Shown here: piece after piece, positions 41,822 through 54,356 of the stretch | How the letters are laid out: the number at the start of each line of letters is the position of its first letter | Numbering within the stretch: the first letter of the stretch is position 1 | DNA from: Isoetes taiwanensis | Lineage: Eukaryota; Streptophyta; Lycopodiopsida; Isoetales; Isoetaceae | Length of the DNA: 64,000 nt | Assembly: GCA_021234155.1 (NCBI GenBank) | Contig: JAJEKV010000072.1 | Coordinates: 6,367,676 to 6,431,675, forward strand | Direction of reading: 5' to 3' | Program-made: the position numbers and the translations under genes | Notes under the pieces: model-generated | Told to the model about the DNA's origin: nothing | Seen by the model: only the letters and a program-made list of their open reading frames with translations | The model's database searches: none

Positions 41822-44530
41822 ATGGCAGGATTAGAGGCGGGCGGGGATGCGTTGGGCGCCACCGCGGTTCCTGACCGATTAGGACATTCGCTACTTTGTG
41901 GGTTAGTCCCTAGTATAAGCCTAGGTTTTTAGTATAAGCTTAGGTTAGTTTTGGATTCGTAGTATAAGTTTAGGTTAGTCCCTTAGTATGAGCTTATCCG
42001 TTGTTCTCTTACTTCCATTAGTACATAGAGGAAACGTAATATGCATTTTGTACGTAGAAAAAACTTAATTTGTTTTTGTCTATTGCTTTAGAGTTGTGTG
42101 AACTTAGAATTTAGAATTCTTTAGGGACGAGCTCCATGGGTATTGGAGAATACGTCGAGTATTGATCACCATCCCTGGGACTCCTACAAGGTCCCAGGAT
42201 AGATGGTTTTGTGAGCACGAGGGTTGCACACATATGCTTCCGGGAGACCAGGGTGGCTGGGGTCTAGGTATGGATGCGGCGAAGAAGCACCACGAGAGGC
42301 AGCATGGGGAGGTACCATGGGTGGCTCGGCCACGTGGTGCGCGGAAGTGCGTCCAGGGACGAGGGGGGGACCAGGCGGCACCGAGAGAGAGAGGGAGAGG
42401 AGCCGTCTTAGGTGGTGGGGACAGATGTGCGAGGCGGAGTATCTAGTATCAGCGGGAGACACGCTTTCAGCCTAGAGTCCCTGAGGCGGGTAGTGGCAGA
42501 GTGGGAGGGCATTGAGAGGACATTCTGGCAGGGACGAGTTCCTCCTCTTCCCCCCCACGTACTTCCACTTCCTCCCACTTCTTTTCAAAGACCCCGTCAC
42601 TGCCCGATACACTACCTATGTACCTCGGACATCACTTTCCTTGGGCGACATTGGTGGGTGATTGTTGTGAGTGCATACGGACATGGCGGCGTGGGCTTCT
42701 TTCCATGAGCCATCACCTTCGACGAGCTCCACTTCAGTGGACCATGCACCAGGTTCTTCAACTTCGTACTAGTGCCCACCAGGCTCGACACCATTGAGCC
42801 ATTTATAGGTCTGGGACGAAGCTTTCATGAGGCCATGAGCGGGATAGTTGCGAGACCCGATTGAGCTCCCGCCGCCCCTTCATGAGAGATGTACGGGATG
42901 GACATGAGGCGGCGGCGGCAGAGGTAGAAGGCGGCGAGAGGGAGAGGTAGAGGCAGGCCACCAGGTAGAGGCAGAGGTAGAGGTAGAGGTAGGCCACCGG
43001 GCAGAGGCAGAGGCAGGGGAAGAGGTAGGCCTGGTCAGGATATAGAGGCAGAGGTCAGAGGTGTCCAGGAGACAGTGGCAGTGGACCCCATTAGTGTGGA
43101 GGGTCACATGGAGAGACATGGGCTTGTCACGCCTTATGCCCCATCGGCACGGGATTGGGCAGAGATCAGTCATGAGGCATGGACATTTGATAGGACCGCA
43201 GGCGGTCATGGCATTATGTACCAGAACGTGCGCGGGACTTTCTATCTAGCACAGGTCTTTGTCCCTTTGAGAGGATGGGCTTCGGAGCGGGGGCGAGAAG
43301 CTCGGGCCCCATCTGGTTGAGGCTAGACACTGGCTTTAGGCCTCGACCTTGGTTCTGGAGGATTGCGAGGGAGATTGCCACAGCATACGAGTGGCAGGCA
43401 CATGGTTTTTTGTACCATGTTGTGCAGAGAGGCCAGCAGGAGGGGACATGTGTTCAGATCTTTCGAGCCTTTGTCCACAGGGTTCTATTGAGCTGACGAG
43501 TGAGTTCCTAGATGCAGCATACGGTGGTTGGTTGGGAGACCCGCACATGAGGTTCTACATCATGTAAGTGCAGCGTCATGTCTTTGTGTGGTATGCAATG
43601 CTTGATTTTTCTCTGACACATGCTTTGCATACATGCAGGATTATTAGACACTTGTTGTCTGACGAGGATCATGGGCGTGTGTTGTTTGTGGACCCCACGT
43701 TCTACACGCGGGCATACCCCTTTCGTGGTGGATCCGGCACCCACGACGGGGGTGTGCCATCCTTGGATCCTTTATTCCGTGATACATATGGTCCAGCAGT
43801 GCATTGGAGCAGACTACGAGCAGTGTTTTGGCCCGTCGTGCATGGGTGAGTGTTAGTGGAATGTTATGCCTTATTCTATGCATGTTTATATGTTTAGGGT
43901 AACATCTCTTTGTATCATGATAGTTCCCATTGGTGGTTTATGCGTCCCGCTCAAGACCTTGGCGATTACTCCACCCTTGGGGACATCGAGGATGTGCAAA
44001 CATCCTGGTTGTGTTTTGATTCTCAGGGCGTGGAGAAATGTGGTGAGCGTTGTACCATTGTCCAGCTGAACAGGATTGCTTGTAGAATGAGTGGAATGGA
44101 TGTTTGCTAATGCTAGATCCATATCTGAAGGATGTTTAGGATTTACCTCTGATTAGAGGTGCATCGAGGAGGTGCGGGATGGGCTTACACCTCTCGTTAT
44201 CGGGACATGGGCGTGCCTAGCCGGTTGATGCAAATTCTGGCGTCCACATGGCTTTGACCATGCGCTTGTTGGCAAATAGTTTCTTCGTTAAGGATTACAT
44301 TGATGGAGCCTCGTCTAGTGCTGCTCAGGTACATCACAATAAACCCTTTAATTTTTCTTCTTTTTGCACATGACTTGGAAAGTATCCATACTAACCACTT
44401 CACATGATTTTCTTTTATAGGTTGGATGGAATTGGTTTAACCCTTCCTCGCAGATCCGAGGAGAGCGACAAGTCCTCTCCTCTGCTATTGCGTTATTGTA
44501 TGCATTGTGGCTTTCTCATAACAAGGCCAA
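41822..44530 (+). pseudogene. GC-rich decayed gene: C2H2-like zinc finger plus AT-hook (RGRP) repeats
   Basis: Exon 1 (41822-41901) starts MAGLEAGGDALGATAVP and splices in phase to an exon at about 42124 reading GDELHGYWRIRRVL, then WFCEHEGCTHMLPGDQGG and KKHHERQHG, a Cys2His2-like finger. Later pieces include RVVAEWEGIERTFWQGR, HWWVIVVSAYGHGG, an in-frame TGA, then AITFDELHFSGPCTRFF. A GRGRGRPPGRGR tract (about 42935-43035) has three RGRP AT-hook cores. Further on, YGGWLGDPHMRFYIM splices (intron 43565-43638) to IIRHLLSDEDHGRVLFVD. Frames shift repeatedly, so it is broken. GC content contrasts sharply with the flanks. The family is unknown to me; a domesticated or mobile-element-derived DNA-binding protein is one possibility. 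Confidence 0.5.
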
Positions 44531-44571
44531 GGGTCCAGTTGGATGCTGCCTAGTGGCGTGACATTAAAATA

Positions 44572-44600
<29 letters not shown>
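44572..44600. repeat. (CTAT)n microsatellite
   Basis: About seven tandem CTAT units. It lies about 40 bp upstream of the dispersed motif at 44636, and the related motif at 49205 is also preceded by a pentamer microsatellite. Confidence 0.9.
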
Positions 44601-44604
<4 letters not shown>

Positions 44605-44635
44605 ATGTTACATTTATCATTTACTTAAGTTTGTT

Positions 44636-44740
44636 TCTTTTTGGGTTGCCCCTAAGAGGGCAAACCCTTGTTTATGTGGGTTTGTGGCATATTATAGGTA
44701 TATGCCAGTATATGCTTGGAATATGCCTATGACTGCTTTT
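44636..44740. repeat. Dispersed motif, copy 1 (mate at 49205)
   Basis: 'ttgcccctaagagggcaaac' then 'ccttg...tgtgggttt..ggcatat' is shared with 49205-49310. The start contains a near-palindrome around GCCCCTAAGGGGC. Possibly two copies of a short interspersed repeat. Confidence 0.5.
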
Positions 44741-46040
44741 ATGTTGGCAACTTGCCATTTGACACCAATGGAATGTTATGCATGATCTTGCTTACTATCT
44801 ACCAAATACACACTGATCTAGAAAGAGGCAGGAGTAATCCTTTATACAGCTGACCTTTTCTTTTAGCATTTGAACAGTTTCAGGATTTTGGAAGAAGTTT
44901 TTTGCTAATTGTTGTGTATACATAGTGTAGGAAATATTTATGTAATTAGAATTAGCATACTTATAATATCATGATGGAATGTAAATCTGTTCATTTGCAT
45001 CTAGTCTGCCAAAGTGGGCAATGTTTATTAAGCAACCAATGCAACTTTTTGCCACCAGCCTAGCTTTGCGTATACTCTGATTGGTATGATACATCCATCC
45101 TGTGTATAGAATAGTCATTGCTCATGGCTTTGAGCCAATTTGGGTCTGCAGCCACCTCCTGCATGAAGTAAAACCAATGCGACGGTTTACCTCAGCCATG
45201 TCATATGACACAAAAAATGAGAATGGTATAGTAATTCTGATAATTGCTTTGAGAGGACAGTGCACTCTTTGACGTAAATCTTTAGCTGCATCTGAGTGCG
45301 ATACTCTCCATCTTCTACAAATTGTGTGCTCTTGGATTTGAAAGGCAGAATTAGACAGCTTCCAAACTTTTTTATTATAACCTCAATTAAGATGCGCTTA
45401 ATGGCCCTGTGATGACTTATTTCGTAGTAAAGTCGAGCTCTTACACACTATTACTCCCAAATGGGCAAGAAGATATTGTGCAACCATATCCAAACCCCTA
45501 GTAAGGTAATTACTCCGTCTTTAGATAGACTACGTTGCAATTACTGATTTTTCCTTTTCCATTTCATGTTTTCTAAAACATGCGAAGTATGTGGTGAAGT
45601 ATGTGGTTGATGTTTCTGTGACATTTGTAGGGAACTCTTAAGCCTTGGGTTGCCCGTGTTCTACAAACTGTATGCTCTTGGATGGAGTTTTTAATTTCTG
45701 ACAGCGATACATGTTCTTGCAGGACAATGACATGCATTAGATGCAATTCCAACTGACTAGCATCCTGAAAGCCATAATACACGTTTTGATTATGGTATTT
45801 GCTCGAAACTGACAAATAAGATTAGTGGAGGTAAGAGATTTTAGAAGGGTTGTCTTCACTATAGAGCACATGATGTTGTTTTAGTCTTAAATTCATTTCC
45901 ATTATACATTCAGATGGAAATTAGTCTTGAAACGCACATGTTGAATAAATCTGAATGTTTATATGTTAAAAGCTTTTGCTGTAAGTTTTGCAGCTATTGT
46001 CTTTTGTGTGCAATGGTAAAGCATAAACTTGGTAGGGGTT

Positions 46041-46230
46041 GCCAACATATTTGCGCTAAAAGTAATGGGCCAATATGCTAGCTTCAAAGCGCATAATTTC
46101 TTTGTGTGTTTTATTCATGGAATCTGATGGCCAACATATTTGCGCTAAAAATAATGGGCCAATATGCTAGCTTCAATCTTTTACTATTTTTGCGCATGAT
46201 TTCTTTGTGTATTTTATCCATGGAATCTGA
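46041..46230. repeat. Tandem duplication, unit about 89-100 bp
   Basis: 'gccaacatatttgcgctaaa' followed by 'taatgggccaatatgctagc' occurs at 46041 and 46130. Both units end near 'catggaatctgatgg'. Few differences, so it is fairly recent. Confidence 0.8.
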
Positions 46231-49204
46231 TGGTCTTTTGCACAGTTTGCAGGAGCACACTGTTTTTCGGATGATGAAACAATGGTCCTTTCTTGGCCAT
46301 TCAGAAACTTCTGAGTATGATGGATCTTTGGTGCTGCATTTTCAAGCTTTTTGAAGCTATTCTAGTTATAAGGTAGGAAACAGTGTAAAAGAGATGTGTG
46401 ATCTTTTATGAATTGACAGTTGAAGACATTGTTTGATGGAATACTAGTGCAAGGGTATGAGCAGGATAATCAAGTCTTACGTTCTGTTTGATGATACCCA
46501 AGACTTAGGCATAGTAAGTTACGTTCCTGAGTATCTTGAAGCATCTGGTTGTACAGTTGATTTGACATGCCAAGACCAAGTCAAAATGAATGCAGCATAT
46601 TTCACGAACATCGATTACACAACTGATTTATTTATTGCTTGGTTACATCCATTGTTATAATTTGTTATCTCGATATTTATTCCTATGTCACTCTAGTCGA
46701 TATATATGTACTGCTTGGGATATTATAGGTGGTCGTGTTTATTATTTGAATGACAGTTGAACGTCTTGTGACATTTTCCTTGTTGAACATGCCATATTCT
46801 TATATGGGTGGGAGCAGATTGTGAAGTCATGATATGGATTCAATGGCCATATTCTAAGATCACTTTATAATAGATGAAAAGTAACCTGTCCTTTGCTCAA
46901 AGCTAGTGTTGGATGAATGCATGCTGCACAACCCACGAATGGAGTTTAATATAGCAAAGAGATCGTAGCATTAGGGCAATGTCCATTTTTCAGTCATTCA
47001 TTTTGCACATTGCAGACCCAATGCAAAGCCGGTGCAGACCCAATGCAATGGCATGGTTTCACTTTAAAAGGTGAGTAACAAATTACCTCAGGAACATGGT
47101 TGACAATGGATAAATGTTTAAGCATTTTCAAATTTACTCTTTGACATGATAACTTTTATGTGTTTAGAGTCAATGATACAATCTCTATCAGTTAAATTCA
47201 AAATTCTATCAGAGTCAACCCTTCTAAATTCAGACAATCAATCGGACTTACAATTCTATGTTTGGACTTATGATTTGACAAACAAACTTGACGTTCTATA
47301 TCTTGGATATATCACAATTTCCTTATATCTTAAATACATTACAATTGAGGTTTAAAATTTGCCACAATATAGTAAGCATCCAAAACGCATTGTTACTTGC
47401 AAAAACATATTCTTGCCTCCCACCAAATGCTAATATAAATAGACAAGTTTATATAGATCTGAAGTGTGGATACATATGGTATTTTATCAGCTATCTCTTG
47501 TTTTTTTTGTTTCTAGCAATGCAACTAAATCTAAATAGAACTCTATGGGAATAGCCACTAAATGCACTTATGGTGTCTATTGTGGGAATCACTGAATTTG
47601 ATTGATCTAAAAAACTCCATGGGAAGATGGTTGCTAAAGGAAGCACAAAATTTGGCTTGTTTATGGCTTATATGTTTTGCTAGAGAAGTTTTTTTTGTAG
47701 GTCGACCACACAGATTTCTGCAAAACATAAGTGAGGTTGCATAAAGTGGGTTTTACCAAATATTTCATAATTAAAGACTGAAATTCTAGACATGGCTATA
47801 CATACCATGCATAGGAAGGCCCACAATTTGAGTTACGAAGGGTTCAAAGGCCCACCCGGCTTTATATTTAGCTGGACCTGCAGATTTAAGCTAAATAATT
47901 GAAGGAATTATACACGAACGACGAAGCTGCAAAATAGAATCTTCAATCGAAGAACTCAAATACATCTGTCACAGCTAGTACATTCTTGCTATGCATATGC
48001 ACATAAGATATGCTCATTATACTCTTTTATTTTACAGGTCAGCTCTTATATCCGAACATAACATCGTGTTCAATCCTATTGCTATTGAGGTCATCTATTA
48101 GGAGAAGCTAAAGACAATGGAGTCATGGTAGCAAACAGATTTGTAGGGTTGCATGTGTGACCGCATTCAGGTACATCACCCTCTGATTATCCAACGGAAA
48201 ATTGTAAACCAGATATATTGTAGGCCTTTCTATGGCCCTTCCTGACCAACCAATATTTGTTGTGCCCTTCTATAGGTGGCATGCATTTGCCAACTTTATC
48301 TTCAAGTTGATCAATTTCATCTTTCACAGCCAAGTTTACTGCACGTGATGTTGGGGCACTTTACTCCAAACAAAATCACCATCTAGGGTTTAAAACGCAA
48401 ACCTTCTCATTTGACTGGGGGGACTTCATCTGCTAGACCAAGGACATTATCAGCACTTAAAAGAGTGAAATCTTAAAAAACTGAAAGGCCAAGTTCAAAA
48501 TTGCTATGAGCTTAACGCCAAAGTCTCGTCAATGTAATGTCAAATCAAACTCACCCTATAACATAGATGTCAATTGCTTCCCTCACATTTAGCCATTCAT
48601 TCAAATCAAGGTCTATACTGGGGACTTTAGCTCCAATGTTCTTTCAACTTAGATTTACAACAGCTTAGGAATTATCTCAACATAAATTCTAAGAAAGTAA
48701 CTGCCAAGAGTTATAAGTCCATATATTGTAAACAGAAAGTCTCTGATTGACCTTGCTCTAGTGTGCGCTTAAGTGGTTTAGACTGCGATTTATGATGGCC
48801 AATTCAAAATTAGAGCATGTTGCCTTAATTACAAAAACAATGAATGCCATAAACTGAAGCCTTCGAAGCATTGTAATACTGCCCCGCATCTTCTAAGCCA
48901 TCATAGATACATGCCGCCAGAAGAAAGACTCTTGCATTTCTTTGACTTTATTTATGTCAAGATCCTTCACCTTCTTTCTTTATTTACATATATATCTAGA
49001 TCAGACAAATTATTTTGAACGACATTGAATCCCTTTCTATGCCCCATTGGTAATCCATACATAGCTCTGTATGAAAGTCCATCCAAATTTTGTTATTAAT
49101 ATCTTTATTCGGATAATTGAAAATATACCATCATATGCTAAAAGCACCATTCTATTCTATTCTATTCTAAACCTATTCATGTGCTCAATGATTTCTTACG
49201 AAAA

Positions 49205-49310
49205 TTTTTGGCTTGCCCCTAAGGGGCCAAACCCTTGCTCATGTGGGTTTTCAGCATATCCTAAGCATATGCTGGATATTCTGATATGCTGTGGTCCTTG
49301 GTACTGTGGT
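49205..49310. repeat. Dispersed motif, copy 2 (mate at 44636)
   Basis: This copy reads 'cttgcccctaaggggccaaa' with a perfect GCCCCTAAGGGGC palindrome, then 'cccttg...tgtgggttt..agcatat'. It is preceded by (ATTCT)n near 49150-49170. Confidence 0.5.
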
Positions 49311-50055
49311 TGTCAAACTGTTCCCTATTCCACATGTTACAGTGGTGAGAATTCTCTGTCGTATTTTAGACCTATAGTAGCAGTTTATTTTTGTATGTCC
49401 TTTTCTCTTCTAGAGTGATCACAACCGATTTAGATTTTGGAAGTGTACATTCTAGTATAGTACTTGAAGAATATTCTATTATTCACAACATGAATGCCTA
49501 AGCTAAGCAAAATGCATTGGACCTCTATCATTACCAGCATAAAGTACTGACAGCTGCTTAAATGTGTGCCAATATTGGCTACTGTTCTTATTCTTAGCTT
49601 AAACGTTTTGGAACGTCCAATCTTATCATTCCTCACCATATCTCATTTTAAAAAGTTTGGCATTCTCTAGTCTCATTATGTACATGGTTCTTGAAATAAA
49701 CAAGATTCTTTGGAAGTATAATGTGTTTAACAAGTGTTGCCTTATGCAGGTTGCACCGATTTCTCAGGGGCTCCCTTCCTTGACTTAATTCCCAAAAAGA
49801 CCTTCGTATTTTTAAAATTCCCAAAATGCCCTTAAAATTTAAATATTTTCCCAAATAGCCCCGTATATTTTATAGTTCTGAAATTCGTGTGTTCTTTATT
49901 TCACAGGTTGCTAAACTCTTTAGCTGCATTTTGGAAGATAAAGGTAGTTCGTTGGCTACAGAGGATTTCGTTTCTAAATGTTCGGGGTTATGGTTTTGAA
50001 TTGATTGACAAAATATGACTTTGAACTATGATTTAAGCCACTTCACCCTCCGATC

Positions 50056-50090
50056 ATGGAGGGCAACCCTCCGTGCGCAGCACCTTGTTT
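50056..50090. repeat. 35-bp sequence shared with 4983-5017
   Basis: It matches with one mismatch (CCCTCCG versus CCCTTCG). The flanks diverge at once, so this is a short dispersed word or the end of an unrecognised element. Confidence 0.6.
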
Positions 50091-50221
50091 TCTTTTGGTC
50101 TCTTGCATGTACGACGGAAGAATATTTAACAAAGACAAAGGTTATGCAATAGAGATTATGTAGAGCATAGTGCCAATAGAGTGCAACTTCACACGTACGC
50201 ACTATCGAGTTTCTAACTGCA

Positions 50222-50640
50222 TGTGGAAACCTAACCTATTTTCCTCCTCATGTGGAAACCTAACTTGTTTTCCTCATCCTGTGGAAACCCTTCCTCCTGT
50301 GGAAACCCTTCCCAATTTCCATCATGCAAGGAAATCGGGAAGGGTTTCCATTTAAAATTTGAATTTTGATCAAATTTTGAGTGACGTGCGCTCGATGGAC
50401 GTGTGCCTTAATGTCGGGCGTCCGTGTGGAAAGGCGTGAGCCATTTTGTGGAAACCCTTCCGGGTTTTAGGGAAACCCTTCCGGGTTTTCAATTTCTGGA
50501 AAACCGGAAGTGAGTTTTATTGAAAACCGGAAGGGTTTCCACTAAAACCCGGAAGGGTTTCCATGGAAAGCCTGAAAACCCGGAAGGGTTTCCATGGAAA
50601 GCCGGAAGGCATTAAAACCCGAAAGGGTTTCCGTGGGTTT
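50222..50640. repeat. Large cluster of GGAAACCCTTCC / GGAAGGGTTTCC repeats
   Basis: At least ten copies of GTGGAAACC(CTTCC) in direct and inverted orientation. The second half is dominated by AACCCGGAAGGGTTTCC alternating with its complement, so long snap-back structures are possible. Same family as 39527-39620. Confidence 0.8.
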
Positions 50641-51866
50641 TTCCATCGCCTTTAACCGGCAGTTTAAGGAGATTTTGCACTACTTTGGACTAAAAGAATT
50701 TGTGTGCTGCGCAAAGGGGTACGGATTAGATTCGCTGCGGAGATTAACTTACTCTGTGGAGAGGGCACGACTGGAAAAATTGGCGCCTGAGAAGATCTGA
50801 TGTCGGTGGATGGAGATTCATGGAGGAACATGCGTTTGGTAGTGTTTTCTTATGTGTTTGCATGCTTGACTGCATGATTCTTGACTGCATTCATGATGCG
50901 TGCTGCATTTTGCATGATTTTACATTTAGTGATCTTTGCTTGCTTCTGGCTCTGCTTTTCTGATGCATTATGCCTTTCTCTGAGTCTTTCTAAGCATGAT
51001 TCTCATTGTTAAATCGCTGCTTTTTTACAGGAAAAGAATGCTACTAAACAGGGGATCTTCCCACGAAGGAGCTGGAGTAAAAAATAGGGGCCAGCATGCC
51101 ATTCCGATAAAGAGGGGAAAAGGAGGCATGCTCCATTCTGACTAAAGAAAAGCTTTTGCTCTATTGCACCATAGCCAGCTCTTTTATTTGCAATAAAAAT
51201 TTTGTGAAAAGCTTTCTTGAATAGGCCTTTAGCCCGTTTGATCTCCTTATTTGAATTCTCCTACCGAAATGTGCAATAGCAATCGTGCCATATCAGCTTT
51301 TTCTCTAAGCTGATATATTTGGGCAAAATCGTGATTGATTGGAGCTGAACTTGGTTTTTCCGTTGTTGAGATGAATCGATTTATGTGGATGTTGGGCAGC
51401 ATTTGCTGTTGCGTTCTAGAAGCAGAGTTTCTGCAATAAAGTTTTTTTCCTATGTTTCTGCTGCATTTTGGATCATCAATGATCTTTTTGGTGTTGTTGT
51501 ACAGGAAGTAGCAACTCTACGCAGGAACTGCAGTCTCATCCGGGTAACAGCAGCACAGGGAATTGAAATTGTAATTTGTTTGTATATCTGAATACCCTGT
51601 AGCCTAATGACCAGCCTGTTTATATAAACAGGCTGCAGAACAGGATTTTTATATGAAGGAAGGGCAAAGAGTTTTATATATGAAGGCTGCAGAACAGGCT
51701 TTTTATATGATGGTCAAAGAGTTTTATATGGTATGCAAAACCTATCACTCTTAAGTTTGAGAATCACATGTACTCTAGTAACCATTATTAGACTACTTGC
51801 AGCACCTATATGGAAACAACAATAATAATAATATGTGGTTCAGTAGTCGCTATGGGATAGCTCTAT

Positions 51867-53677
51867 TTAGCTAGTAAAAATGGAGGTTTCCCCAACCACA
51901 AAGAAGGGCCTCATCATGTCATTATCTTCATGCTCCAAGATGTGGCAATGCCAAACATAACCTGGACCAACAGTTGGGTCAAAAGGGTATTGGGAGCCAT
52001 TCTGGGTAGTAAAACTGATGAAAATTCTGGTAACATTTCCAGGCATTGCCCTCACTGTATCTTTCCAGCCAATCTCATCTACTCCGGGCGCAACCGGCGG
52101 CCCTGTGAAGCAGCTGCTTGGCTCGCCATAAGGAGCTTGGATTGAACAGGAGTTATTCTGGTAGCTTGTCACATTGAACGGCTGAAAATTGAGCACCTGG
52201 AATTGCACCAAATGAATATGCATAGGATGAGCGTCTGCTGTCGGATTGATCATGCTCCATATTTCTGTAGTATTTTGGGTGGGAAATGTGTCAGCAGGAT
52301 CATGGAAACCTTTATTGTCAATTGAAAGTCCTATTGATTGTCCCTGAGCTGTGGTGTTTTCATTTAATGTGAAATAACGTGTTAGAATGGGCTGGCCTGA
52401 GACATTTCCACATGATGGAATGGATTTGAGATCAATATCTCTTCTAGATATATTAGATGCAACAACATGGAATTTCATCACCATTTCTGTTCCTCCAGAT
52501 GGAACATCACCGCCAGGAAATGGAGCAGGGGCAGAATTCATTAACAATATGTCTGTGCCAGGAGGAACCAAAGAAAAATCTACCAAAACATCAACTCTGT
52601 AGGCAGGAGCAAGCTCGAGGGAGGAAGCATTTACAGGAGAAGAAAGGTACCCACCATCTGAACCAATTTTGGTGAAAAAAAGATCTGAAGAGTTGAAGAA
52701 AAGGGTGTAGAAGCGAGAATTGGAAGCATCGAGAATTCTAAAACGATAAGTTGTATTCTGAACGTTAAGATAAGGCCAGGCCATGCCATTGACGAGAATT
52801 GTATCGCCAAAAAACTCAGGGCACCAGTTGGGATGGACGTCAGGAACGAGGCCAACGTTGGGGTAGTTAAAGGAACCATTGGGGTAGAACTGGCGATCAG
52901 AGATGATTAAAGGAATTTGAAACTGGGCAGAGGGGAGGCCAAGTTGGGTTTCAAGGTGGGGTGACGTTAGGATATAAGCGCCTGCAAGGCCAGCATGAAC
53001 GTTTAGTCTGGTGATGCCAACAGCATGGTCATGGTACCACAACATGGTTGGACATTGAGAGTTGGGATAGTAATATAGTGGAGTGGACCAGGCCGGGCCG
53101 CGGTCGCCGAATTGCGTGAACCATGCATCAGGATTGCCATCTGATGTGCTTGGAACCTCTCCTCCATGCAGGTGCGTCACAGTAGGAATTCCACCATTTG
53201 GGGGATCTGCCCAATCAAGTGTTCTGTCCACTATGAACATGTGTTCCTCATCACTGATATTATTCTCCCAGCTAACCCATACTGGTTCAAACCTTTTAGC
53301 CACCAGCGTTGGCCCTGGAAATGTCGCAGTCTCCCAACTTGGACCATATGCATATAGTGGCGTTTCTGGCAGATCCCTGTGTAGCTTCTGCATCATCAAC
53401 ACACACAACATATATTAACTTAACATAAGTGTTACGTTTCTTCACAGATTTACCAAAGCAAAACTACACTTTTGGTTTTTCTTGCCTGTGTGATCTTATA
53501 CATGCCCATCCTAAAGGTTTCGTTGTATGAGAGAGTGATTGTCTGCATCACAGGCAGTGGATCCACGAATTTCTCGAGAAATGGAGAGGGTGTCATGTTT
53601 TGGCAGACAGATTGAGCATTTGCCAGCGTAACTGCTAGAATCAGAAAGTAATTTGCAGTCCATATGAAGAGTGCCAT
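51867..53677 (-). CDS. LPR1/CotA-like multicopper oxidase, secreted, intact
   Basis: Two exons (53677-53486 and 53387-51867) encode 570 residues. The 98-bp intron starts GCAAGA and ends CAG, a GC-AG intron, and splices KITQ to KLHRDLPETP in phase. The N-terminus has a signal peptide (FLILAVTLANA). All copper sites are present: HLHGG (His136, His138), WYHDH (183, 185), HPMHIH (451, 454, 456) and [13 protein letters not shown] (544-556) with Cys545 as type 1 ligand and Met555 axial. Many N-x-S/T sites suggest glycosylation. It resembles bacterial CotA/bilirubin oxidase and plant LPR1 ferroxidase more than laccase; oxidation of Fe(II) or phenolics in the wall is inferred. Paralogous 3' fragments lie at 11.9 and 13.6 kb. 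Confidence 0.93.
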
Positions 53678-53709
53678 ATTTTTTTTGGATCAGTGCTGAA
53701 TGCAGAAAC

Positions 53710-53716
53710 TTATATA
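53710..53716 (-). promoter_or_regulatory. TATA box of the multicopper oxidase gene
   Basis: The minus strand reads GTATATAAG, 33-39 bases before the ATG at 53677. This predicts a transcription start only a few bases upstream of the start codon, or use of another start site further up. No other core promoter element is obvious. Confidence 0.5.
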
Positions 53717-54139
53717 CGAATAGACTGTTACTTTGTTGGACGACACAGACGTGAGGCTTACGTAATTAAGAGACTAGGGATCGAAGGTTTTTTCTAACTC
53801 CATTCGTATTCATCTGCGTATCAGGTTCGATGTTCCAGGTGTAGGCTGGTGGACCATTGTGTTGACTAAATGCTTGCCTTGGTTGTGCCGTGTAAGTTGT
53901 TCGATCATCGTGTTGAACCTTGGTTGTTTTGGCTTCTTGCTTATGTCTTTTTCATAACCATCGAATGGATAAAAACTCCTTATCTAGATAACCTCCATCT
54001 AGTATTGAATAACCAGCAATGGCATTATTAAGACACATGAGCAAGTGAAAGGAACACATGAACAAAACTCAATAGCTGGCTACTTAATAAACAAACAGAT
54101 AGAAACAAATAAACAAAACAAACCCACTCAATAGCTGGC

Positions 54140-54356
54140 CATGGTTCCAAAATAGGGGGGTTTCACACCCAAAAAATTCTGCCATCCTTATACATTTCCA
54201 GTTGGAGTAAACTTAATTTCTACAGTTTTTCGGCTATTTTTGCAAAACAATCCGGAAAATAGGCTTAAAAAATAGGCGAAACGAGTTTTTTATCCATCAA
54301 CATCAAACTCAGGGCGGCATTTTTCCCGTTGGATGGGCCACTAAATTCGAGCCATG
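54140..54356. mobile_element. hAT-type MITE, 217 bp, sister of 11577-11788
   Basis: The left end CATGGTTCCAAAATAG and the reverse complement of the right end, CATGGCTCGAATTTAG, match at 12 of 16. Flanking 8-mers TAGCTGGC (54132-54139) and TAGTTTGC (54357-54364) match at 6 of 8. It shares with the first copy 'tagggggtttc' near the left end, 'ggcggcattttt' and 'ctaaattcgag' near the right end. Confidence 0.72.

Larger units (their letters stand above)
44602..49204. other. Gene-free AT-rich stretch with small duplications
   Basis: It contains the dispersed motif at 44636 and a tandem duplication near 46041-46230. No coding sequence is recognised. 'tctacaaa(t/c)tgt(g/a)tgctcttgga' occurs near 45314 and 45659, hinting at another diverged repeat. 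Confidence 0.45.
49311..51866. other. Gene-free stretch downstream of the oxidase gene
   Basis: It contains the 35-bp match to 4983 (at 50056-50090) and the GGAAACCC cluster. From about 51728 it is the 3' flank of the oxidase gene, which is the region duplicated at 11.9 and 13.4 kb. 'ggctgcagaacaggattttt' and close variants repeat near 51628-51710. Confidence 0.5.
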
